DNA of 64,000 nt, taken from contig JANUWF010003377.1 of assembly GCA_026120185.1 (NCBI GenBank), positions 941,001-1,005,000 on the forward strand, given 5' to 3'. The notes under the pieces were generated by a model. That model was not told the origin of the DNA and made no database searches. It saw nothing but the letters and a program-made list of their open reading frames with translations. Source of the stretch: Voacanga thouarsii (lineage: Eukaryota; Streptophyta; Magnoliopsida; Gentianales; Apocynaceae). Position numbers and translations under genes: made by a program. Of the stretch, positions 25,286 to 34,656 are shown piece after piece; the stretch's first letter is position 1; every line of letters starts with the position of its first letter.

Positions 25286-25635
25286 TGTTATAAAATTTGG
25301 GTAGTGTTAGAATAAAATCTTCACACTACACACTAATAAAATTCTAACTATTCTTTGCACAAGAATTTCTCTCTTTCTTTTCTCTCACAATTTTCTCTAA
25401 TCTTTCTTTTACAAAATAATGTGTCTTACAAGCTTAGAGAATAGCTCTATTTATAGAGCTCTAATTAGTGGATTACATCATGGCATACATCATCTTCCAC
25501 TAATCTTAATTAGGGGTGTCTCCACTAAATGGTGGACATCCATAAAAATCTTCTCTAATTATTCACATAAATCCATAATTAGTGGAGCCTCCACTAATTA
25601 ATGGAGTTTCCAATAATTTTAAGATATTCATAACA
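25286..25635 (-). repeat. 3' LTR of the RWP-RK-carrying Copia element
   Basis: 350 bp, ends TG...CA (TGTTATAAAATT / ATTCATAACA). It contains CTCTATTTATAGAGCT at 25445-25460, whose minus strand gives a CTATAAATAG TATA box. Contrasts with the other LTR: TTTTAC for TTTCAC, a missing G in AATGGTGTC, CCTCCA for CCTTCA. Confidence 0.95.
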
Positions 25636-25646
25636 CTCCCCCTTGG
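25636..25646 (-). other. Polypurine tract
   Basis: Minus-strand CCAAGGGGGAG abuts the 3' LTR; this is where plus-strand DNA synthesis starts in LTR elements. It confirms the minus orientation. Confidence 0.85.
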
Positions 25647-27700
25647 ATGTCCATCCATTACATAAAGAATATGCCTCGTTAAAACTTTACTAGATAAAAA
25701 CCTGGTGGGAAAAAAATCTAGTGAAGGAAAAAGAATACACTATTCTATATGTCTATTTATTACTCCCCCTGATGAGCTGATTCCTTTAAATCTTTAAACC
25801 GACGCATACCAATTTTATATCTCAACTTCTCAAATGTTGCAGTCGGTAAAGTCTTCGTGAAAATATCTGCGAGGTTGTCACATGACCGAATTTGTAGCAC
25901 ATCAATTTCACATTTCTTTTGGAGTTTGGTGACCTATGTTGTGTCCGATCTCCTTTAATATACCCTCCTCGTAATTATGCTTATGCCAGCTGCATTATCT
26001 TCATAAAGAGGAGTTGGAATTTCTTTGATATATGATAATCTACAAGTTTCTCGGATATAATAAATCATGGATCTTAGCCATATACATTCTCGACTTGCTT
26101 CATAAATAGCTTAATTTCAGCATGATTTGAAGAAGTAGCTGCTTGGAGATATCGAAGGACTTGTTTAATTCCATTCCAATGTCGTCATGTTGGTGAAGAA
26201 CTAAATCTTACTAATAAATTGACAGCAAAGGCAATATCAAGTCGTGTATTGTTAGCAAGATACATCAATGCATCAATTGCACTGAGATATGGTACTTCAG
26301 GACCAAGAAGTTCTTCAACATCTTCTTAAGGTCGGAAAGGACCGGACGATCATTGGAAAACTCAATGGATGTGCTTTGTCCCTATCAAATCTTTTTAGAA
26401 CTTTTGCTGTATATGTTGAATAAATGTTCTACTTGCCAAATGTTCAATTTGTAAACCAAGGCAAAGTGTAATTTTACGACCATCCTTGATGTCGAACAAT
26501 CAATTATTTTTTAGAGCTCTTTAAGAGTTCTAATAAGATTAAAATCATCAACATATATAGCTAATATCACAAATTTAAAACCAGATTTCTTAATAAAAAT
26601 GCATAGACATACCTGGTCATTTTAAATCTCGCTTTCAATCAATATTCACTAAGATGATTGAACCACATGCGCCCAAATAGCTTCAGGCCATATAATGATT
26701 TCTGCAATTTGATGGAGTAATTTTCACGAAGATAATGTGTATATACTTCTGGCATATGAAATCCTTTGGGGATTTTCATGTAAACATCATTTTCTAAATT
26801 TTCATACAAGTAAGCAGTGACAACATCTAATAGGCGCATATTTATCTTTTCATGTACTGCCAAACTGATAAAATATCGGAGTGTAATAGCATCAACAACA
26901 GGAGAATAAGTTTCATCATAATCAATACCTAGTCTTTGTGAAAAACCTTGGGCTACTAACCGTACTTTATATCGTACGATTTCATTCTTTTCATTGCGCT
27001 TTCGTACAAATATCCATTTGTAGCCAACAGGTTTTACACCTTCTGGTGTTCGGACTGCAGGTCCGAAGACTTCACGTTGTGTCTGTACATTTAACTCTGA
27101 TTGAATCGCATCTTTCTATTGCAACCAATCTTTTCTATGCCGACAATCATCAACTGATATTGGTTCAGGATCATCACTATCCTGTGTAACATCAAGAGAT
27201 ATATTGTATGCAAATATATTATCAATAACAGTTTCTATCCGATTCCAACTTCTACCGAAAGTGGTATAATTGATAGAACTTTCAATGTTACTTTCATCTA
27301 TGTCTGGTTCTTTGTCATCAGTTTTCTCTTGGTCTTTATCATTCTTTGCTTTAATATGATCATCTGGATCATTAATCCTCTCTTCTTTCGAGGATTTTTA
27401 TCTTTAGAACCAAGAGGTCGGCCATGTTTCTGGCATGCTTTTGGCTCAGCAACTATATGTAAAATCTTTTGTTCTGCTGGAACTTCAATTAGAATAGGAG
27501 CATTTATAGCTGGCATATGCGATTTTGTTACTTTTCTAGAGTCAACAAAAGTGTCTGACATTTGATTTGCAATGCTTTACAAATGAATTATCTTTTGAAC
27601 TTCAAGTTCACAAGTGCTTGTATGCGGATCAAGATAATTTAATGATGTTGTCCAATCACGATCTTTCTTGTACTGTTTCTGTTCTCCCCCTAATTTAGGG
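25647..27700 (-). pseudogene. Copia pol remnant: integrase C-terminus, reverse transcriptase, RNase H
   Basis: Minus-strand order: integrase tail (LGGEQKQYKKDRDW near 27690; ACQKHGRPLGSKDKNPRKKR near 27440), reverse transcriptase (GIDYDETYSPVVDAITLRYF near 26915; LLDVVTAYLYENLENDVYM; KLQKSLYGLK), a frame-shifted catalytic YVDD region near 26550, then RNase H (GPEVPYLSAIDALMYLAN near 26290; RHWNGIKQVLRYLQAAT). In a working element this polyprotein part copies RNA into DNA in the virus-like particle. Here many stops and frameshifts break it and the integrase core is missing. The blocks follow a very common plant Copia lineage closely, so the family call is secure. Confidence 0.92.
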
Positions 27701-27705
27701 AATAA

Positions 27706-27948
27706 TGATTTCACAAGAGAATAAGAGAAAAGAAAAAGAAATATAAGAAAATGATAACAAGAGAATAATGATTACACAAGAGAATAAGAAAAGAAATATA
27801 AGAAAATGATGACAAGCAGGAAATGCCAAGAAAAATATCTCTTTTTTTTTATTTTACTCTTCCCGGTACTGACTGTTCCTCTTCCTCTCTTATCTTTTCT
27901 TCTCCTCCAACCCTCTACCTACCATCTACCTCTTCTTCTTCCTCATAC

Positions 27949-27988
<40 letters not shown>

Positions 27989-28049
27989 CGATATATATTT
28001 CAGTCATCAGTCATTAGTAAACATAAAAAATAAAAACCACAAAGCAGAT
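27706..28049 (+). promoter_or_regulatory. 5' flank of the captured RWP-RK gene
   Basis: This foreign segment starts right after integrase similarity stops. It holds two tandem ~53-bp copies (about 27709-27763 and 27764-27816) built around AATAATGATT(T/A)CACAAGAGAA, a C/T-rich stretch (27835-27950) and an (AT)n microsatellite at 27950-27984. No firm TATA box can be separated from the AT repeat. Probably the original promoter/5'-UTR region carried with the gene. Confidence 0.55.
27950..27984. repeat. (AT)n microsatellite
   Basis: About 17 AT units ~65 bp upstream of the RWP-RK start codon. Confidence 0.95.
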
Positions 28050-29392
28050 ATGGAAGCTCGTAATTCATTTGAGACATGGTCAAATTTTGACTTGGTTTCT
28101 GCAGCAGATTTTGATGTATTTGCCTGTCCAAGCTAACCGCTTCCTCTTAATTCTAATGCAGAAGATTTTGATATGTTTTCCTTTCCAAACCAACCGGTTC
28201 CTCCTAATTTCAGGTGAGATACCTTTGAGGGCTTCCATTTTTTTTTTTTTTTTTGTGCTGGATAATGAAATTAAACTCTCTTTTGGTTTGTTTTTTTTTT
28301 ATGTAAATCAGTGAACATACTGCTTTGGACCAATTTGATCCGCCCATGCAAGAGACTGTTTTTTATGCTGTTCCTCTTGATGCTATTCCTTTGAATGAGG
28401 ATATGCTTATGCATGATCCTTTCTACTCTCTAATGGATTTTGAACAAAGCCAGAATATGATTCCAGGTTATTATACATTTAAACATGAATTTTGAATGGT
28501 ATTACCTTTACTGATATTATTTTCTTTTTCTAGGAGAAATAATGAGTGGTCTTGGCAACGAAGTCGGAGTAAGTACTCATGAAATGCATAATATCGAAGT
28601 TCAAGATATTATTTCAGACAAAATTCCTATAGAGAATAAGAAGATTAAGAGGCAGAGAGAGAAGAATGGCAATAACTCCCAAACACTATCAAGAGAAACC
28701 ATTTCGCAGTACTTTTACCTGCCAATCAAGAGCGCGGCCAAAGAACTGAATATTGGCATAACCCGTCTTAAGAAAAGATGTAGGGAGTTCGGAATTCGTC
28801 GATGGCCTCACAGGAAGTTGGTAAGTTTGGAGACCCTAATCCAGAATGTTCAAGTTCTCTCTCACACACACTTATACTTTGCAAGTATGAAATTATGAAA
28901 GATTTATAAGTAAATAACCGATGATATCACTTCGATTTACAAGAGATGCAAAATAAAGAAGAAGGAGGACATATGGCTGAGAAGAAGTTGAAAGAAGCCA
29001 TTGAGATACTGGAATGTAAAAAGCAGTTGGTGGAAGAAAATTCTAATACGCAGTTGGAGAACCAAACACAGAAATGGAGACAAGCATGCTTCAAGGCCAA
29101 ATATAATAAGAAACTTAAGTATAATAAACTTAAGGGGATCATAAAATCCCAAGACTCATTTCACAGTAACTTCACGGCTAATTCTGCTGCTAGTCTAAAT
29201 GTTGGCTCAAAAGGGAAAGAAAAGGAGGAGGATGCCGAAAAAGAGGAGCTGAAGTCCATAATTGCTAATTGTTTGTCTTCCTCTAATGTAAATATTGAAA
29301 AAGAACAATTACAAACATTCATCTTAAATTTGTCAGCTCAATTACAAAAGAGCAACTATAAGCATGTATCCTCAAGTTCATATGAACACTAG
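28050..29392 (+). CDS. RWP-RK domain transcription factor (RKD type), four exons, stop codon in exon 1
   Basis: Exons by splice signals: 28050-28213 (GT at 28214), 28312-28466, 28534-28853, 28946-29392 (TAG). Introns are 98, 67 and 92 bp, all GT-AG; the third donor (GTTCTC) is weak. The frame is continuous through all joins, 361 codons, but codon 29 (28134-28136) is TAA where an internally repeated copy of the same text has CAA. An in-frame ATG at 28173 would give 320 residues. In that product the RWP-RK domain is about residues 115-165 (QYFYLPIKSAAKELNI, LKKRCREFGIRRWPHRK), the DNA-binding hallmark, intact. A C-terminal block has EILECKKQLVEEN and RQACFKAKYNKK, as in RKD proteins. RKDs control egg-cell identity and early embryo programmes in plants. 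The gene lies inside, and antisense to, a Copia retrotransposon. AATAAA follows at about 29400. Could be a functional short form or a young pseudogene. Confidence 0.88.
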
Positions 29393-29440
29393 TGATATGA
29401 ATAAAAGATGTGATACTTATTATTAATGGAAATATCTTTT

Positions 29441-30060
29441 TCCCTTATTATCTTTTTTGTTCCACTTCAAGTGGCCAGTATTTCTCTGTGATAAGGGAAA
29501 TATCGAGTGTGTCTATGACTATAACTAAGGCCACTGCCACAACTACGACTATAACAATAGCTTCTACTAGAGCCAACAGCATTCACTTCTGGGAGTGTTG
29601 TTGAGCCAGTTGGTCTGACTTCATGATTTCTCAATAATAACTCATTATTTTTCTTTGCAATGAGGAGGGTAGTAATTAAATCTGTGTATACCATTTTTCT
29701 TGATATTGTTGCTGCAAGACAATATTCGAGGCATGAAAGGTGGAGAAGGTCTTCTCCAATATATCTTCATCAGTAACTTTTTCTCCGCATAATTTTAATT
29801 GAGATGTAGTTTTATACATCGCGGAGCTATATTCATTCACGGTTTTTAAAATATTGCAACTTTAGGTGCAATCATTTATACCGTGCAGTTGGTAGTACGA
29901 CCATCTTCAAGTGGTCAAATCTTTCTTTTTATCCACATGACATATGGATCTCTTTTTTTAGCATTTAGATGCATTTCTATATGACATATAATTTTTTTTT
30001 CAGAAATATCAATGGTTACAAATTCGAGTTTAGCAAGATTAATAAATGCGTACCTGTCTT
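29441..30060 (-). pseudogene. Copia gag remnant of the RWP-RK-carrying element
   Basis: Minus strand, downstream of the primer site. Visible blocks are SKLEFVTIDIS near 30035, the decayed alpha-helical capsid text, then LIAKKNNELLLRNHEVRPTG and a Ser/Arg/Tyr-rich tail (29690-29470), matching the end of Copia gag (LLxKNHExRPTGS then RGRGRG). The zinc knuckle and all of protease that should follow are gone, replaced by the RWP-RK segment. Several stops and frame changes. Confidence 0.85.
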
Positions 30061-30084
30061 CTAGCTTTAATAACGGCAGAGACT

Positions 30085-30097
30085 CATGCTGATAACG
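30085..30097 (-). other. Primer-binding site
   Basis: Minus strand right after the 5' LTR reads CGTTATCAGCATG, the usual start of this Copia lineage (CGTTATCAGCACG). Confidence 0.75.
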
Positions 30098-30448
30098 TGT
30101 TATAAAATTTGGGTAGTGTTAGAATAAAATCTTCACACTACACACTAATAAAATTCTAACTATTCTTTGCACAAGAATTTCTCTCTTTCTTTTCTCTCAC
30201 AATTTTCTCTAATCTTTCTTTCACAAAATAATGGTGTCTTACAAGCTTAGAGAATAGCTCTATTTATAGAGCTCTAATTAGTGGATTACATCATGGCATA
30301 CATCATCTTCCACTAATCTTAATTAGGGGTGTCTCCACTAAATGGTGGACATCCATAAAAATCTTCTCTAATTATTCACATAAATCCATAATTAGTGGAG
30401 CCTTCACTAATTAATGGAGTTTCCAATAATTTTAAGATATTCATAACA
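30098..30448 (-). repeat. 5' LTR of the RWP-RK-carrying Copia element
   Basis: 351 bp, nearly identical to 25286-25635. Contains the promoter TATA box (minus-strand CTATAAATAG at about 30259-30270) that would drive element transcription leftwards, antisense to the RWP-RK gene. Confidence 0.95.
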
Positions 30449-30453
30449 TTTTG
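30449..30453. repeat. Target-site duplication, right copy (TTTTG)
   Basis: Matches 25281-25285. Confidence 0.9.
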
Positions 30454-31513
30454 CATGTAATGTTGATATTGTGATAGAATTTTAAGTTGGGTCTTAGTAA
30501 TTAGTTACAAGCAATAAATATGTTTTGAATGTGATTAATATTTTACTTCCATAACAAACGAAATCCATAGAAGCACTCTTTCCCGTCTTTTAGCATATCA
30601 TGATGTTGTTGAGATGTCAGGCGAAGGCATAAGAATGCACAGGAGGGGGAAGGAATTTGCCATTGGAAAAAGGTAATTTTATGCGGTATAATATGATAGA
30701 AGCATGTAATTCACAATATAGTTTTCTACCTTAAAATTTTCGATTGGAAAAGCCATCCCCACCTCTCATGTCTTCTCTCCACAAAACAGAAGAGTCCACT
30801 GGCAAGCCCATCGTAGTGATAGATAATTTTTCTTATACCACTACGGAAAGGACATTTCGGTTTTTATCTAGCTACTGATCTACATAGTATCTAGCAATCT
30901 AGTGTTGAAAGGGATATACTTTACACATAAATGAAAAAGAATTTACATTTATTAATGCTGCCTATGTATGTAATATATCAAGCATTACCACTTAAACTAG
31001 CCGAGACTGATAGATTGCAAGTAGGATGAGGCGATCAAGTGAATCAACTATGGGAGGTAACAGAATAAAGATCGAGAGTCCCTCCTATTTGTGCTCCCAC
31101 TTCTGTACTCTTCTTTTGGAGAGGATAAAACTTTTTACGACCTAGAAAAATAATTAAACAAAAAGATTCATATCAATTATTGAGAAAGTTAAAATGTCCT
31201 TCAGTTAGGGTACCTTACCATTTACGGTTATCTAATCTAAACTAGTTATGTGGGAAGACAGATATATATACACAAATACTATGTTGCACAGTTACACTAT
31301 AGTGTTATTTCAAGAGCAACAAGATAATTAATAAAACTCAAAATGAACACAATAAAAGAGAGCAAAGGCCAAGGACACATTCAGGTCAATGCTTTATCCA
31401 TGATATAGATACTCATTAAAATGCTTACCTGGATATCTTTAACCTTTGATTGCTAATCATGCGCATAGATTCAATCGTAATTTAATTGTGTGATCCTAAT
31501 TTAAATAGGTACA
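30454..31513. other. Unassigned flank between retrotransposon and PMD pseudogene
   Basis: No complete gene. Two short coding-like scraps on the plus strand: MSGEGIRMHRRGKEFAIGK at about 30615-30671, ending in a possible donor (AAAAAG|GTAATT), and ESTGKPIVVIDNFSYTTTER at about 30790-30850. They might be exons of the gene region interrupted by the retrotransposon at 25281, but no family could be assigned. Confidence 0.3.
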
Positions 31514-33951
31514 ATGGATCACATGCACATAAATATCCATCCGGGGCCTCTCGTCGATAGTTTACTATCTCTTCAATCGAGTCATCGTTCGTCTCTGGTA
31601 TGGTCTGGTGATCAGCGTATTTGTGAGATTCCATTGGTGTATAGACGATACGATTCCACATTTTGGGAGCATACGCCCCTTTCCGGTAGAGTTGCGGAGT
31701 TAGTGGATAGGGTTGGTTTTGGTGGAGTTAGGCGAGCTGGACACATCCAGGTTGATCATGCTCTCGTAACCGCATTGGTAGAGCAATGGCGTCAGGAGAC
31801 CCATACATTTTATTTCCCTATAGGAGAGGCTACAGTGACACTGGAGGATGTTGCGATATTATGGGGCCTTAGAGTTGATGGGGATGCGGTGATAGGGCCT
31901 CATTATTACTACAGCAAAGGTGATTGGATTAACCTTTGCGATAGACTTCTTGGCATCAGGCCACGGGCCGAGGACATACTGGGAAATAGGATTAAGAAGG
32001 GTCCTATTGAAGAGGCCTTGGATTTTCCTTTGGCCGATGATGCAACTGATGACATCGTCCTGCAACGTGCTCGTTGCCTTATCTTCCTATTGATTGGGGG
32101 CCTACTGTTCTCTGATAAGTCTGGGAACCTGATCCACTTGAGATACCTACCTCTCCTCGAGGATTTGGGGGCATGCGGGACGCTCAGCTGGGTAGTGCTG
32201 TTCTAGCATTCCTGTATAGATGTCTGCGTCAAGACTCTATCGGGTCTGCGTAGGAGATTTGTGGCCCGATAGTCTTACTCCAGGTACGAATTTCAATTTT
32301 TTTTATATTTTATGTTTATCTAATAAACATGTGTGCTACGAGTCTAACACATTTGTGACTATGTTGTAGCTATGGGCATGGGAGCATGTTTGGGTTGTAC
32401 AGCTAGAGCGGGGTATGCCTCTCAATGATCTCCCACCCCTTGCACCCTACGGTGCTCGATGGGATATTCCAGTACAGTTTTATCGGACGTCCACACATGT
32501 TCTCGTGACATATCGCTCCCAACTAGATGTCCTATCAGACGAGAATGTGAGTATATATAAATACTTTATTTAGAATTCTTTATTTATTTGACACTAACAA
32601 TCCCGAACAATGATGTGACAGTTTGTCTGGCGGCCTTATCAGACTGATTTGGTTAGTCTTCTCCCCCCTATATGTTTAGAAGGACCCGATATCTGGAGGT
32701 CACACACAGCATTGATTAGTTGGGAGATCGTCAAGTGATATTTTCCAGACCAAGTGATGCGGCAGTTTGGGATGCTTCAATTTATTCCGATAGACTGTAA
32801 TATGAGGATTGACCTGCACTTCGTTGATAGGCGAAGCAATCCCTCTAGAGATTACAGAATATATCATGCGTCGTATCTTCATATGTGGGCTACTCAAGCA
32901 GACTTTGTCCAGACCACTACGATGTGTGTTTCGGTCGCAGTGGATTACATGCAATGATATAGGGACCGTACCCGTCTATGCATCCGGAACCCCACACTCG
33001 TGCGTCTTTGATCTCGGGGTATCATCCTACCACGTCTAGTACAGTTGTCATGGTATGTATTTCATTTGGTAACGGTAGGAGTTAATAATTTGATAATTCC
33101 TTTAATTATTCACAAAATTTTTCGAATGATGATTTCAGGCTGATATTATGCGACGATGTATGACAGTGGCTGAGCGCCACATTCATAGTGCCGACTCGGT
33201 GTCCCAAAGAGCATTTATTAATATTCGAGATATGTGCGCCCGAGGACTTGCAGCTAGTCATCAGGATCATGAGCGGTATGCTGGACCAATACCGGTCGAT
33301 TCAGGCAAGTCGACCATCCTATTGACGTAGCCTACGTCGAGGCCCCAGGATCCTGTTGATGGACGTATGCACCCAGAACTGAGGCGTGGGGGCAGGAGGC
33401 CCCGAGTTCGAGCACAGTCTCCATCTCACGATCCCGCTCCGGAGGGGGTACCTTAGGAGCCGGAGGTTCAGGAGGAGATGAGAGATAGCACGCAGTTCGA
33501 GATTGGGACAGATGATTTCAGCACCCGAGGGGATGATTTTCACACTGATATTGCACCAGATGATCTGCTTGGTCATGACTTCGTTGTCATTCCCGTTCAC
33601 TCTCCTCGTACCACAGCGGGCGTGTTCCATCATGGGGATGCGGGCCTATCTTTTCAAGACCAGGGGACAGACATTTCTTGCATTGAGGAGCTTCCAGTAC
33701 GTCCCTTTTCGCGGTATAGTCTGTCACCGGTGACGCAGACCCGGCGCACCAGCAGCATGCCAAATTCCGATCTCGAACCAGCTCCTGTGCCAGCAGTACA
33801 CCAGCTACCAGATTCCGTGCTAGTTTCACCCCAACGGCCAGATCCCGTGCCAGCTCCACAACAGCCTCTAGACGGCGATGAGCCAGCAGGTGGTGGGAGA
33901 CCAAGGCAAAAGATTAAACCTCGCCGTCCGTGTATGCTCTCACCACATTAG
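31514..33951 (+). pseudogene. Plant mobile domain (MAIN-like) protein, broken
   Basis: Exons by GT-AG signals: 31514-32283, 32370-32546, 32622-33052, 33139-33951. The start ATG is clear. Exon 1 carries the plant mobile domain: FWEHTPLSGRVAELVDRVGF, LVEQWRQETHTFYFPIGEAT, VTLEDVAILWGLRVDGDAVI, all strongly typical of MAIN/MAIL proteins. Later exons continue it (LWAWEHVWVVQLERG; FPDQVMRQFGMLQFIP) and end in a Pro-rich tail followed by RRPC. Damage: a 1-bp loss near 32190, TAG at about 32249, TGA at 32736, TGA near 32955, and TAG at 33328 and near 33454. PMD proteins are nuclear and occur both as host silencing/meristem factors and inside Mutator-like transposons. A MuDR transposase lies 700 bp downstream on the same strand, so a transposon-borne copy is likely. 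Confidence 0.87.
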
Positions 33952-34017
33952 GTGTACTTGATGTTAGGAGATACTCTGTACTTCATATACCATTTGTTAG
34001 GGGATGATTTTGTTTTT

Positions 34018-34130
34018 TGGTACTCTGCTTTTGGACTTTGCTTATAGTGTACAGGTTATGAATTTTATTTCGTTTGGTACTCTACTTTTGGACTTTGCTT
34101 ATAGTGTACAGGTTATAGATTTTATTTCGG
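34018..34130. repeat. ~57-bp tandem duplication
   Basis: Two near-identical copies of GGTACTCT(G/A)CTTTTGGACT...GGTTAT followed by TTTTATTTCG, at about 34018-34075 and 34076-34130, in the 3' trailer of the PMD pseudogene. Confidence 0.85.
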
Positions 34131-34149
34131 GCAGGAAGTGAAAAATAAA

Positions 34150-34235
34150 ATCAAGGTCGCATTCTATGAGGTCGCATTCCATAAATGTGACCTCTACGAG
34201 CATATCTCAATTCACAACTTCCTCTACGACCAGAT
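34150..34235. repeat. GGTCGCATT motif cluster, left of MuDR transposase
   Basis: AAGGTCGCATTCTATGAGG, then GTCGCATTCC and AAATGTGACCTC, i.e. both orientations of the motif within 45 bp. The cluster matches the inverse of the cluster at 37494-37530, on the other side of the transposase gene. Confidence 0.7.
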
Positions 34236-34656
34236 CTGAAGGTGCATTTCATTTTCGGGCGAGACTCAACAACATTGTAATGCTGCTGCGAAATGGGTGT
34301 TTGATGGGTAGCTCAGATTGGGCCTATTGATTTTGGACTTCGATCTACTTAAAAAGGTAACATCAATGCATTCCGGTTGATTTTATTTATAATTTTACAA
34401 GTCATTCTTTCATATTACTTGCTCATTTTTATTATTTCCTCACATTTATCAGATTGTGTCCACATTGTAACGATGAATGCATTAGATCCCCATATTGTAC
34501 TCTGTTTTTTTTTTTTATTGTCAAATTCAGCGGGATTATTGAGGATCTATATGGTTTGATGGGGCCATTAAAAAAACCTGGATACTCCGACGTCGGATAT
34601 CGTACTCTGAACTACTTGAAAAGGTCTGGAACTACCTTGGACTGGGAGGGAGAAAC

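Larger units (their letters stand above)
25286..30448 (-). mobile_element. Non-autonomous Copia LTR retrotransposon carrying an antisense RWP-RK gene
   Basis: A complete element of 5163 bp, transcribed on the minus strand. The two LTRs (25286-25635 and 30098-30448) differ by two substitutions and one 1-bp indel, and TTTTG flanks both ends. On the minus strand the order is 5' LTR, primer site, gag remnant (about 30060-29441), a foreign segment (about 29440-27706), integrase C-terminus with reverse transcriptase and RNase H remnants (27700-25650), polypurine tract, 3' LTR. Protease and the integrase catalytic core are absent and the remaining pol is full of stops, so it must have moved using proteins from another element. 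The foreign segment holds a four-exon RWP-RK gene in antisense orientation. The near-identical LTRs imply a recent insertion. Confidence 0.93.

Noticed and set aside
27950..27984. AT repeat as the TATA box of the RWP-RK gene
   Set aside because: A simple repeat cannot be told from a promoter element here; noted only as a microsatellite.
28821..28826. Strong donor-like GTAAGT after RWPHRKL in the RWP-RK gene
   Set aside because: Reading through it gives the conserved SLETLIQNVQ continuation of the RWP-RK family and keeps frame with exon 4, so the weaker GT at 28854 was preferred.
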